DNA of 64,000 nt from Sodiomyces alkalinus F11 (Eukaryota; Ascomycota; Sordariomycetes; Glomerellales; Plectosphaerellaceae): NCBI RefSeq assembly GCF_003711515.1, contig NW_021167092.1, positions 49,378-113,377 on the forward strand. Direction: 5' to 3'. Positions 34,982-46,890 of this stretch are shown here, piece by piece. Numbering within the stretch: position 1 is the first letter of the stretch; each line of letters opens with the position of its first letter. A program made the translations under genes and the position numbers. The notes beneath the pieces were generated by a model. That model was not told the origin of the DNA. It was given only the letters and a program-made list of their open reading frames with translations, and ran no database searches.

Positions 34982-35013
34982 GTTATTCCGACTATAGTTC
35001 GGTCATGGACCCA
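34982..35013 (+). repeat. MULE left terminal inverted repeat
   Basis: GTTATTCCGACTATAGTTC followed by GGTCATGGACCCA. The reverse complement occurs at 37638-37669 with two mismatches. Confidence 0.85.
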
Positions 35014-35138
35014 CTTTTATAACCAATCAAATCGCGGCACCTAGATTACTACCACCACCTTCCTATCACTCTAGCACTATCCTTAATTTTACGACATAGT
35101 ATTATATTACGATTATAATTATAAAATTAATCGTTAAT

Positions 35139-35229
35139 CCCTTAATCGGTCAATCAGTCAATCAGTCAATCGGTTAATTAGTTAATCTATCAATCGGTTA
35201 ATTAGTTAAGCTATCAATCGGTTAATTAA
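35139..35229. repeat. 8-bp tandem repeat before the transposase start
   Basis: About eleven copies of an 8-bp unit (variants CGGTCAAT, CAGTCAAT, CGGTTAAT, TAGTTAAT, CTATCAAT) end ten bases before the transposase ATG at 35240. Variants differ largely by C/T and G/A. The array may be a transposase-binding region or part of the promoter; this is inference. Confidence 0.75.
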
Positions 35230-35239
35230 CGCCGCGATA

Positions 35240-37420
35240 GTGCTTCTTCCGCCTATCTTCTTTACCCTAGGCTATAAGGATTTCGACGATCTTGTAGCGC
35301 ACGTAAATAACCACGTAAAGGAATACGACTACGCTATTACTATCCGGCGATCCTCTAATGAGGATAAAAGCGGTATCTATCAACGGAAGGAGCTCTGCTA
35401 CGACCGTGGAGGTAGCGAGCGCGAATCGTAAGAAGCTAGTACTCGACTAAATACTACCTCTAGGAAGGTTAAGTGTCCTTTTACTATCCTCGTAACCCTT
35501 AAGGATAATTATTAGTTTATAGATATTATCAACTCCGACTATAATTATAACACTTTCCTCGATATAGCCTTATATCTAATATATTATAAACGGACCTAGA
35601 GCTCCAATTAACGCGAGGAGATCCGCTAACACTTTAAAATAAGCCTTACCTCCACCTAAGATATCACGGCGTTATACGAGAGAAATACCCTAGCTAGACC
35701 TAGGTACGTTCCAATATCTATAATAAGATATCTAATGCTTAAGAGGAATCGCTTATAGGATATACGCCGATATAAGCCCTTATTCGCGAGTTCCGCGACC
35801 GCGATATTAAGCACTTCTTCCCCTAGTTACATAGCTGTGTTATAGATATTATCTAGGCGATACTATAGTGTAAAGAGATATAGAAATATAACCCCGAGAT
35901 CCTTTTTATAGATAATATATATAAAACTAATAGGTTTAAGATACCGTTAATAGATATCTATAGCGTCTTAAATATCGGCTTTATATTTAATATCGCGTTC
36001 GTCTTAGTGAATAAGGAAGACGAAGAGGCTTATATATAGTTAATAGAATATCTTAAAGAGCTACGTTACTAGCTTATAATCCCCCGCCTATACGTTATTA
36101 CTACTAATCTCGATCGCGCTCTAAAGAACGCTATCGCGAGCACCTAGGACGATATAGAGTAATAGATCTATATATAGCACGTTAATAAGAACGTCGCTAG
36201 TAAGGTTAAGGATAGATAGTATTAGGAAGGCGATTACTAAGAATAGTAATAGTAGTAGCAGGTATTTAAGGCTCACAACGCGCCTCTTTTTAGCGAGCTT
36301 ACTATAATAAACCAGGAACGAACTAATATTACTCTCCTAAGAGAAACTAATATTATATATAATCCTCGTGGCTTTTTAATAATCTAGAAGGCGGTTATTT
36401 ACGCAAAGTCGGAAAAGAATTTTAAAGAGACGTGGCTATATCTGCTTATATAATTCCCGGAATAAGCGGGACATTATTTAGTATATCCTCTAAATATAGC
36501 TATCTTAGCGGAAGTAATTTATAACTTACTAGATCGCGATAAACAGGAACTAGGGTCATCGTATAACGGCTCGAACTAAGGCTAACTATAGCTTAATTAA
36601 AGAATATCTGCTTAACTTCTCTATAGATATTAAGTTCTTATCTAAGCGGATTAAGTTAATACTTATAAATAATAAGGCGGAGTATAAAAGAATAGAATCT
36701 AATTAAGCCTAGCGTTAAATTAAAGAATACTATACACGGCACTGGATAAGAGACTTAAGATAATACTATAGCAGGTTTATCTTAAAGCTTTTATTAAAGT
36801 AATTCTATTCCGCCGTCGGTATCGCTAAGTCGCGATTAGTAACACGTCTAACGCCTTTAACGCCTTATACCGGGTAGTTTAGATAATAATCCGGCGTTCC
36901 TTACTAGTACGAGGTCGTGGCCTATAAGTAATCCGGAAGTATCTTTAGCTATACCGACTTCTATCCTTATTAGTATCTTAGCCGTGATCTTAGGTATTAA
37001 TTAGATAACCATATACGGCGGATTCTTAAGCCTTTTATCGTGATCATAGGCTATGGTCGGTCTTATATTACGCCCGAAGATATCTCTATTACGTTAATCC
37101 TATATAGTAGTAATTTACAGAGGCAGACCTAATAGACTTATACTCGTAAACCCTCCGAATAGGAACTAGAGAAATAACGGGCGGCGGCTTAGTAGGAGGA
37201 AGTAGCGGCGAGGTTTGCCTCGTAATAATAATAATAATAAGGTGGTCGTGATACCCGCGGGCATGGCCGTAGCCGTGGCTATAGAGGCAGAGGAGCTATC
37301 GCTGCTATAATCGGCTTTAATCGAACGGATAAGCTTATCCGTTAATTATACAGTAGTAGCAATAGCAGTAGTAGTCAGGATATACGAGTAATAGATGGAT
37401 AGAGAGATAGATTTCGTAAT
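35240..37420 (+). pseudogene. MULE transposase, RIP-damaged
   Basis: An ATG at 35240 opens a frame with an N-terminal FAR1/WRKY-GCM1-like DNA-binding segment (YAITIRRSSNED... CYDRGG... CPFTILVTLKDN, 35300-35520). The MULE DDE core follows: LFIDNIYKTNRFKIPLIDI (about 35905-35960) and VITTNLDRALKNAI (about 36095-36135), matching family blocks DGTYKTN and VTDRD.AL. Some acidic residues are altered and several Gln/Trp codons are stops. A low-complexity Asn- and Gly/Arg-rich tail follows near 37220-37330. It would catalyse cut-and-paste transposition if intact. Confidence 0.8.
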
Positions 37421-37637
37421 ATAACCTTAATTAGTGGTATTTAACTATAAAATAGAAGCACGGGTCTTAATCCGAGCTATTAAAATTATACCTACTACTT
37501 CCTTTAATTAACCAGAGGGGTTAAATTAGTTCCTACGTAAAAAGGTTAAAAACAAAGTTACAGTTGTTTACGGTCGTTCTAACCGTACGTACGTTATAGT
37601 TATATATAGAAGATATGATTCCGAAAAGGGAACTTTA

Positions 37638-37669
37638 TGGGTCTATGACAGAACTATAGTCGGAATAAC
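37638..37669 (-). repeat. MULE right terminal inverted repeat
   Basis: Reverse complement of the left repeat with two mismatches. TGGGTCTATGACAGAAC begins it on the plus strand. Confidence 0.85.
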
Positions 37670-37784
37670 GGCTCTTAAGACTTAACGATTTCCGGCTTAC
37701 CCTTAAAGTCACGGAGGCCTAAAGAAACACGCCGGTACCTTAGCAGAATAGAAGTAGTATAATAGCCCAATTTATTATAAGATA

Positions 37785-38880
37785 AGGGCTCTATCAGCTA
37801 GGACCCCGGCGGTATTCAAACGGCACCGATACTATATTACTCCTTATTATTCTTATTATCTCCTCCCTCAGAGGTATTAACACTACTCTCGGCGTACTTA
37901 AGACCCTAAGATAGTTAGCTGGCACTATACCGAAAGGGGGCCGTAAAGGGGCCGTAAGGGGACCTTAGCCACTTATAAAGTAGTCTAGTAAAATACCCGC
38001 CATACTTTTAATACGCCGAAGACGGTATAATAGCTTCTATATCTCTATCTAAAAGGTACCGCCACGGCCGCGACTAGAAAGTAACGCCCGGGAAACGGCC
38101 TATCCGAAGGATAAAGCCGCTATCGCTAGGCGCTCCTTAGCCTATAGACTATTATTTTACTAGCACGACACTACTATAATAACTAAGGAGACTACCTACT
38201 ATAATAACACCTACTCCACCGGTAGCCTTAGCCGTTATATACGTCTAATAAACGTTTATAAGACGAGTCTACCACTTCTTAGCAGCAGGGGAGACCTATT
38301 AACGTATTAGACCTAATCACTATAATATCCTAGCGGCACCTCTACGGTATAAAGGGGACTTATATCCTTATAAGAATAACGGCTATTAGTATACTAAAAG
38401 TATATAGCGCTAATACCTATAGTATTAGTATAAGCTTTAACGTTATTCGGGTATAATTCTAAACGCTTACTATAATATAAGTAATTACCACTTATCAGCT
38501 GCCACGATACTACCCCGATGCTACCAGGGCATATATACAGCATAATATAAATAGGGCCTCGCTTATAGCGACGATTATTATTAGCAGAAGGTATCTACGG
38601 CTATTATTATATCGCCACTAAAGTACTATAACACTATAAAAACACTTATATTAAGGAATTATTATATTTAGTATTACCTATTATTATTATTTAATACTAT
38701 TATACTACCTAGTAAAGCCCGCGCTACCGTAATACTACCTATAAACTATAAACCACGTATTAGAAAATTATATAGTAGATTAAGAATAGAGAACTAAAAG
38801 ATACTACTAGTTAGTATAACGCCGTGATAGTAAGGTTATAGAACCGCGAGCGGGAATATAATATTATTACGACGGCTTCC
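37785..38880 (+). mobile_element. LINE-C fragment
   Basis: Homologous to 28480-29470 and, inverted, to 5300-6250. Shared blocks include AGCTAGGACCCCGGCGGTATT and the region following CTTAAGACCCTA. It lacks the terminal ~600-bp 3' block and (TAA)n tail, so it is truncated at both ends. No RT motif is included. Confidence 0.7.
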
Positions 38881-39641
38881 GGTCCTCTATAGTATAGCGG
38901 ACGATAGGGGACTAGCGTCGAGGTTTTAGTTTAGAATAAGAAGAGGATATTAACTAAAGAGTAGTAACTATCGTTCGTAGTGATCTGGTCGTAGTTGCGT
39001 CGTAAAGACTAGGCGTCTTCTTTATAAGGTAGGTTTAAGCGTAGAATAGTAGTCTAGGTAAAGACTTAGATTAATCGATATCTTGTTCTCTAGTAGAAGT
39101 AAGACCTAGGATACTCTGGTTTATATAGACGAGCGTTAATAGTCCTAGCTACCCTTATAATAACCGCGTAGTATACGAGGTTACCGTGACTCTGCAGTAT
39201 TTCTACGGGTTTAGTACTAATCCCTTAGGCTTAGTGCTAATCCTTTTCCTAGAGGCGTAAGCCTTCCCTTCGACGTATACTAACGCCTTCCTCGTATTAG
39301 CACACGTGCATTACCACGTGATCCTCTCTAAGTCATCCTTCCTTAGTTATACCCTAGTACGCTGCTCGCCCTAGTATATTATATACTAGTGTATCCTTCA
39401 CGCTGATATATATTAGGCCCGTTAGCCGTAATATTACCTCTCCCCTTCTAAGCGCTATCCTAGCGGTCGTATAAGTAGGTCGCCTTCCCTTGGTTAGCTA
39501 TTCCCTGTTTCTCTCCTTTCTTTATAGCTAACTATTATATCCGACCGTGTGCAGAAGCGTTCCGTTCGTCCCTCTCCTTCGCGTAAGACCTAGCAGCGCC
39601 ACGTCTTAATCGCGTTAATCGACTCCGCGGGTTTCGACGTT
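38881..39641. other. Unassigned degenerate DNA beside chromovirus
   Basis: Lies between a LINE-C fragment and the Cys-rich frame. By position it could contain the 3' LTR of the minus-strand chromovirus, but I found no second LTR copy to compare. No domain was recognised. Confidence 0.35.
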
Positions 39642-40161
39642 ATGCCTTATTCCTTTTACTCTTCCCGCGGTTTTACTTATCGTATAATCGAATCTTCTTC
39701 TAGATATCGCGAATATATTCGTCGAGGGCGTTTATATGATGGCTCGGGGGTTTCCTTATTATTGGGTAGGTTATTGACTTCTTCCTAGGTTTTTTATTTC
39801 TGATTGGTTCTTAGTGCGTCGTTTTACCACGGAATTTTCTTATTTATCGGCTAGTGAAAAGGAGGCCGAATAGTAGCTTCTTAAGGCTTAGTAGAAGCTT
39901 AACGAGTCGGTAGCCCGCTTAATTCGTCTTCGTAGCTAGAAGGCTTCCCTACGGGAGAAAGGGGTCGCCCTTACTACCGCGAGCAGCGGCGCGCTCGATA
40001 CCCTTAAGGGTGCTGCTCGTGAGGAGTCCGAAATAGTGGTTAATACGTAAGCGGCCGGTGCTATTAATGTGATTAACTGGAACCTAATTCTGGCGTAGGA
40101 TATAGGTGATTTTTCGGATATTAATCTTACGTAGACCGCGGCGTCTGGTTCTGGGTCCTGA
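39642..40161 (+). pseudogene. Cys-rich plus coiled-coil ORF, antisense to Gypsy, RIP-damaged
   Basis: From ATG 39642 the frame reads MPYSFYSSRGFTYRIIESS, then SRYREYIRRGRLYDGSGVS. The regularly spaced Tyr codons fit former Cys codons of a zinc-binding CxxC-type module (TGY to TAY). After a probable intron or break near 39780-39850 comes EAEQ*LLKAQQKLNESVARL and RLRSQKASLREKG, a clear coiled coil (about 39860-39970). The end is Gly/Ser-rich (SGSGS, stop 40159-40161). Similar Cys-rich/coiled-coil proteins are, to my knowledge, common beside fungal Gypsy LTRs. It overlaps the 3' end of the opposite-strand pol region. Function unknown. Confidence 0.5.
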
Positions 40162-40189
40162 TAGTATTTTATCGGTATTGCTTTAGGAG

Positions 40190-41440
40190 TTACTTATAAT
40201 AGATTAGGTTTTCTCTGGGCTCCTATATATTATCGCCGTGGTCGTAGTTTTTCCACTTAATAAAATATTCGGTGCCGTCTAGCGTCTCTCGGTAGTCGAG
40301 GATTCGTTCTACTTTATACACGTCGTTAGTATCGACCACGATTGTGTCTTATATTATTTTTATATTCTTTAGTGCTGGTTTAAGTAGTAAAATATAAAAA
40401 TTGTTATATATCCTTATTATCGGAGGCAGTGATAGGATATAGTTCGTATCTAATTTTTTCTTTAGGATTTCGAATAGTCCTAGTTTTTTAAAATCTAACT
40501 TATCGCTTAGTCGTTATATTTTAATATTTTTACGAATAAGGTAAACGCGGTCCCCCCTTAAAAGGGTTAGTCCCTTAATCCTTAATTAATTCGCGTACTT
40601 ACTTATTCGTGTTCTGACTATCTTTAGGTCGGTTCGTAGTTCTTCGTGTAGTTTTTTTATACTTTTAACTATTTTTATTACTTTTAGCGTATCTAGTCCT
40701 TCTAAAGGTTTCCTAAAGGCTATCGGATTATATCCGTAGTTTACTTCGAACGGTGTTTTTTTTATTAACTCGTTTAACGAGCTATTATATACGAATTATA
40801 TAAGCGGTAGGTACTATACCTAATTATCTTACTTATATTCTATATAGTATCGTAGGTATTATTTTAGGATTTAGTTTATAATTTTGGTTTATCCGTCGGT
40901 TATAGGGTAAAATACTATTAAGTACTTATATTTCGCCCTTAGCTAGCTTGTAACTATTTTCTAGAAGTTATTAGTGAATAATTTATCTCTATCTATAATA
41001 ATCTTATATAGTATACCGTGATCCCGGATTAGGCGGTCGACGAAAATACTAGCTAGTTCCTCTACTATAGTATTTTTAATATATAGAATATAAAGAGTGT
41101 ATTTCGTGAATCGGTCTATAATTACGAATACGCTATCGTAAGCGATTCTTATTACTAGATCTTTAGATATCGGAAATCCTATCACGAAGTCTATTATAAT
41201 CGACTCCTAAGGTCTATTTACTACTAGTAGTGGCTTTAGTAGTCCGTAAGGTTTATATCGGCTACTCTTTACTTTCTAGTAAATATCGTAGTTACGAATA
41301 AAGTCCCTAACTCGTTCTTTAGTTCCTGTGTAGCCGTATTATTATCGTAATCGGCGGTAAGTCTTATAAACTCCTTAATATCTATGTATTAGTAAGGCGT
41401 GTGCTTCTTTAAACGTGGTGTCAGTTATCTAATTAATACT
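40190..41440 (-). pseudogene. Chromovirus (Gypsy) integrase with chromodomain
   Basis: On the minus strand a 74-codon open stretch (41185-40961) reads as integrase core: AYDSVFVIIDRFTKYTLY, IFVDRLIRDHGI, IIIDRDKLFTNNF, with catalytic-region Asp residues still present. Downstream, at about 40320-40200, lies a chromodomain (YKVERILDYRETLDGTEYF, then KWKNYDHGDN..EPRENL) with the aromatic cage positions largely visible. This C-terminal chromodomain defines chromoviruses and in the family directs integration to marked chromatin. RT and Gag are absent; the right end meets a LINE-C copy near 41450. Confidence 0.85.
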
Positions 41441-41454
41441 ATTTATTTCTCTGT

Positions 41455-44400
41455 TTTTAAGGGAGAAGTAGTAATAACGTCTTATAGACGTTTATAGTCT
41501 TTACCTATTAGTAAAGGCTACTAGTAGCGACGGTATTATTATAGTAAGTAGCCTCCCTTTAATATTGCGGTAACGCTATACTAATAATCTATTAGGCTAA
41601 GGAGCGCCTAAAGATAGCGGCTTTATCCTTTAAACGGGCCGTCTCCCGGGCGCTACCTTCTAATCGCGGCCGTGGCGGCATCTTATTAGTGGACGCGCTC
41701 TTATATGATATCCTCCGCCGAATTCGCTATATAAAGGGTATAATAGGTATTCTAATAGATAACTATATATATAATCCCTTTTCGGTTTTACTACGGCACC
41801 CCCGCGGTAATAGTATAGCTAACCGGTTCTAGGACCTTAAGTATATCGAGAGTAGTATTAGCGCCTTTAAGGGGGGTAAGAATAAAACTAGTAAGAAGTA
41901 AACAAGGGGGGGGGGCTTCGGCCCGATAACGCTTTAATACCGCCAGAGTCCTAGCTAGTAAGGCCTTATTTAATACTAACTAAACCGTTATATTACCTTT
42001 TTCCCACTATAATACCGCCGCGTTCTTATAGGCTTCTATAACTTTAATCGCGAGGCGAAAGTCTTTAAGCCTCTTCTATTATAGGAACCACTTAGCTATC
42101 GCCCCGGCTTCTATATTATAGTCTAGTATATTATATAGACCCCCTCTAGTTATAAGTGGTCTCCCTATAGTACCGAAGAGCTCCCTACGCTCTTCCTCGG
42201 TTATATCCTAGTACTAGAGCACTACGTGTTCCGCTATTTCCCCCCCCCTATTACTATAGGGGCACCGCGTTATTAGGAATCCCGGTACCCTCGCTTTAGC
42301 TAAGAAGGCTCGTAGGCCAAGCTTTTCTAATCCAATTTAGGTAAGTATAGTACTCTATAGCTTTAGGAGTCCTTTATATGTCCGGAGGGAGCGTTATGTC
42401 GGGGGGCGGCTTAGTACCGCTACGGTATAGGTATAGGGCCTCCGTGCCTCTACCTAGGTTCGACCCTATTCCCTTATAAGGGCTTTCCTCGGGGCCGTGT
42501 TTCCGGTCTAGGCTATTAGGGCGTTAATTTAGGCTATCCACGTAAGGGCTATATAGGTCGTATAGTGCCAATTCGGTGCCGCTAAGGCTCTCGCTACGGT
42601 ATATACTCCGGCTAATATCTTATCTTTAGTCCCCTCCTCTTATAGCCGGCAGACCTTCTAGGCACTTAGGCTTAAGAGGTATAGATTAAGGGGCGGGATA
42701 AAGTGTCTCTTTTTCGAGGACCCTAACCGGCATAGCTTTATAGGCTCCGGCTACTAATCGGAGGCACCGGTTCTACGCTATTATAAGTACCGCTACGGGG
42801 CCGTGCTAAGAGCCGGCCCCTATCTTATAGACGGTTAAAGCATAATAGGCGATTATTAGTTATATTACTACGAGGTATAATCTTCTTATATCTACGAAGC
42901 TATACCCCTACTCTACCGCGCTAAGCCTCGAGAGGGCGTATATTTAGGTAGCTAGATAGCTCTTTACCTCTTTAGTATATTATCGGAAATCGAGCTTTCT
43001 ATTAAGCTAGACGCCGAGGAGTCTTATCGCCTCCGTTACCGGTACCGAAGTGGCGTTAAGGGGGGGCGGGGTAGGTAAGGGTTAGCGTAACTTCGTAAAG
43101 GGGATATAGATACTTAGCTAGTTCGAATTATAGCCCGCTCGCTATCTCCTTTTTTAGATATATCCGCTACGCGGTAGCGAGGCAGTACCGCGTTTATACC
43201 TCTATCCTACTAAAGGCGATAATATTCGCGTTATCGGTAAAACCTATTACTATTATTTTAGGGACCCTTTTTAGCTCCTTATAAAGGGTAGAGATATAAA
43301 GGATACACAAAATAAGGGAAATCGGGGAGCCCTATAGTATACCTCCGCGGAGCTGCCGCCGGGGGGCTATTTCGCTATTAAGTGGTAGCTAGGCTATACG
43401 GTCTTAGAGGAAGCTACTAATTAGGGTAATAAGCTACTAGGGGAAGCCTTTCCTTTCGAGTACCTTAAGGAGGTAAAAGTAGGGGATAGTATCGAATACT
43501 CCTTTAATATCTAGTTAGAGTATTGAAGCGGTGCCGCTATAGCCCTAACTCGCTTTTACGGCCTTTATAACTCTTTATACTACTATCTATATACTTCGCC
43601 CTATCCGGTTACCTATCTATCCCTCCGGGAGGAGCCGATACTCCTCCGCTACGATAGCGATCTAGTCGGCTAGTATCCCCTTAAGGACCTTACCTATTAT
43701 ACTAAGGAGTAATATCGGTCGCTAGCCCTTTACTATCTTATAGTTAGCTAACGGCCGACCTTCCTTTTTAAGGACTACCACGGTAGCATAACGGTACCTC
43801 TTTAGGTAATAGCCTACTTCGAGGCACGCTATAAAGATAGCACTTAGTCTTTAGTATAAGGGGGGTCTATATACTTTTAGGAGCCCTGTTAAAAGCCTAT
43901 TAGGTCCTAGTACTACTTAGGGTTTAGTCTTCTTAAGGCGCCCCTATATATACGCTACGGTAACGTTACGGCGGATATCCTACCCCGGGGGGAATTCCGT
44001 GCCTAAGGGCCTACGGGCGGTAGGGAGGGGGGGGGGGAGAACTTCCGGTTAAGAATTTTAGCCTTTTTTACGTGTATAGTTACCGGGGTATCGCTATTAT
44101 CTCGGTATAGTAGTAGTACTAATAGGGGGTCTAGCGGTGCTACCCTTTTAGTTTATACCTATTTCTATAGCCGTTAAAGGAGGTTATCGTTCTTCCCGGT
44201 TAAGTAGAGTAGGTACCGCTAGTATAGCCGTTTAGCTACCGCCACGGCCTTATCTTAGCACCTCTCCACTTCCTAGAACTTATCCTATCGGTTCCGGGAC
44301 TTCCTAGATATATATCTACGGTAAAGGCGCCTTATTTCCTAGGTAAGAGCGGTAAGCTCCGCGTTCTATTAAGGGGTAGGTAGGCGTCTAGGGGTGCCCC

Positions 44401-45655
44401 CGCGGCGGCGCGGTATAGCCTTATCGGTTAGAATTATAAGGTCTTCTATTACGTTATCTAGTACGGAGTCGATATCTCCTAGTATTATAAAGGGGCCAGT
44501 CTACTATAATTACGTAACGGCAGGCTAAGGGACTTATAAGAGGTTGAAGTCTTTCTAGACCTAGCAGGGCCTGACTAGGTCCCGCGGTAGTGTTATCGCG
44601 GTAATTAGCGTAGTGTCCGTCTTTATAAGGATTCGGGCTATCTATAAGTAATAGTCTAACCCAAGAATAGTCTTATTAGGGCCGCTAAAGTTATAGCGGA
44701 GCCCTTATATTACCTATATAAGGTTAATAGAGCTAGTACGCCGGCCCGAGCGGTGCTATATAGTTATTCTTGGGGGGGTTATTAGGTCGAGGTTCTACCG
44801 GGTTATAAGGGTAAGTAGGGTATTAGCTCGGGGGTAGTACCGCGGTAGCTAAAACTATAGGGGGTAGTATAGGTCAAAGTCCCCTATAAGGACGTATTAG
44901 CCTTATAGCGGTACTATATCGAATATATCTTATAGGGGTGTATTTTAGGGGATCCTAGCTAACTAATAGTTCTCTAAGTAGATTAATTAGATTATAAGGG
45001 TATTATTTCTAGTGCTAAGTATAACCGTATAGGTATCGTGGTAGGGCCGCCACGTCCACGTGTATAGCGGGTATCTTTTATAGATATATAAAAGGGTATG
45101 GCCTCCCCCCTAAATTGGCTGGTATACCCCTTAGGAGGGGTAAGCGGGGCTTTTCGTAAAAGGGTTAAGGCCGGGTTCCTGGATTACTATTATATCGTAC
45201 TCAGCACAGCACCAGAGCGGTAGCTCCCGCCGCGCCTAACTCCTCCCTATATTCCACGAAAGGATATAGATTTCTATTAATTACAGAGGGGGAGGGGTTA
45301 AGATAACGTGCCCGGTATAACCGGGGTCTAGCTCTAGGGTTCCTACTACGGTGCCTTATTAGCCCCGCGGGGGACTATATAGGCGCTTATTGGGCCTAGT
45401 ATCGGAGAGCCCTCCTATCCTTTAGTTCTTTTTAGGGGCCGAACCCTACCCTTATAGAAGGGTCGGTTCTAATCCTAGGCGATAATAATCGGGGGAAAGT
45501 TCTACGGCTACGGCGGGTATACCGCTTCGGACTAGCGGGTAATATCAAAGTCCCTAGCTCGGTACTTATTTACTTCGCGGGTCTTCTTAGCCTTTTTCTT
45601 TAATAGCCGGTATAAATTATTAAAGATATTATAATCTCTAGTACAGGCGGCGTAG
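41455..45655 (-). mobile_element. LINE-C with endonuclease and reverse transcriptase
   Basis: This is the fullest LINE-C copy. On the minus strand the AP-endonuclease-like domain spans about 45270-44600 (LSWNI, IIVIQEPGLNPF near 45190, LIGDFDLY near 44870-44890). RT spans about 44000-42700 (QGSP-like block near 43330, GFTDNANI near 43200-43240, Asp-Asp now Asp-Asn). The region to 41455 matches the 3' part of the copy at 4586-7986, but lacks the terminal 3' block and tail. ORF1 is not visible. Stops are RIP-type. Confidence 0.75.
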
Positions 45656-46684
45656 CGGCGGGGGCGCCTAAGCGCTATAGCTTTGTAGTAGTAAATTAGG
45701 GGCGATAGCTATATCTACATTATTATAGTCGTAGTTAGGGTTGTCTGGGTTAAACTTATTAAGCAGCGCGTTAATCTCTTGCACCATAAGGTTATTAACT
45801 ATAATACCGTTAATAGGTAAGTGGCCGAGGTTAGTAGAGTTAACGGTAATCTCGATAACCAGGGTAATACTAAATAAGATAATTAAGCTACGGAGTAATA
45901 ACTTACTGATAAACACGGAAATCATAGTGGAATTAACGCTATATACCGGGGTTCTAGTCGGAATTAGCAGAATATAACACCACGATCTTAAGCTTATTCG
46001 GTAGTAAAGGCAGCTAGGAATACACCTTGCCGATATCACGTCTAAAGTTAGTAATATAGTCCCTATACTAATACTACTAGCCACGAACCTAGTAGATCTT
46101 TATATAGTTATAGACGCGGGCGATTAGTATTCCCTTAACAGAACTAAGCTCTAGTAGATTCTATAGTATACTACTAAAGTAAAGATAGTTAGATACCGAA
46201 TAAAAGAATATATTAGGGTTAAGACTGTCGTTTCGCTAATATCTAGCGTAAACGCTATTATCGTTAAGTTATATATTAAGCTATCTATAGAGATATTAAG
46301 AGCAGGTCTTTATATGGTCCTGCTCTAGCTAGAGATAGAACCGCTTAATTAATTCCCTGTTAGCCGGCTTTAATATAGCTATATCCAGATCGACTTAAAA
46401 ATAAGAGTTAGGGATATAAAGATCGCGTTATTTAACGGTGCGACGATAGGGTCTAGTTAAACACTACGTTGACTAAAGCTAGGAAGACGTCTGCTACGAT
46501 ATCTGCTAGGACTAAGATATCTACGACGATAATATCTACTACCACGGTGGCTTACGCTAAGAGCTAGCAGAAAAAGGATTCTAATCGTTATCTTTATTAT
46601 TATTACTCGGAATAAGCGAGTCCTCCTAGGCTTCGGCTTCGGCTTCCGCTTTATGATAATCTTTACAGGCGATATTATAAACGA
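45656..46684. other. Unassigned coding-like stretch
   Basis: Both strands carry unusually long open stretches: a 138-codon minus frame (46084-45668) and a plus frame of which 78 codons are fully open (45741-45974), continuing with a few TAA/TAG codons to about 46440 (DITSKVSNIVPILILLATNL, AGLYMVLL.LEIEPLN). The composition is rich in Ile, Leu and Val. I recognise no family and cannot decide the strand; the plus frame is longer. It lies beside an LTR-like repeat, so it may belong to an LTR element. Confidence 0.3.
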
Positions 46685-46890
46685 CTAGTCACAGGTCGTG
46701 GTACTAAATAAGGTCGTAATAATAGATTATCTAGAACTAAGGAAGAAAGAAGGAAAAAGGAGAAAAGTCTATAGCGCCAGGCTAGCTATAAGGTAGCGAT
46801 AATCTAATAACGTGGGTCCGTTAACTAAGCGCGTAGTCAGGAAGATCCGGAGTATAGCCGGATCCTGTATATTAGGGTTAATCCGTAATA
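46685..46890 (-). repeat. Gypsy2-family LTR-like repeat
   Basis: About 200 bp closely related to 28280-28479 in the same orientation, including GGTCGTAATAATAGATTATC and AACTAAGCGCGTAGTCAGGA. It is either a solo LTR or the 5' LTR of a truncated element to its left. Confidence 0.6.

Larger units (their letters stand above)
34982..37669 (+). mobile_element. Mutator-like (MULE) DNA transposon with TIRs
   Basis: A 2.69-kb element bounded by 32-bp terminal inverted repeats (30 of 32 identical) holds one RIP-damaged transposase frame. The expected 8-10-bp target duplication was not visible outside the repeats. Either it has decayed, or the true ends lie slightly further out. Confidence 0.75.
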
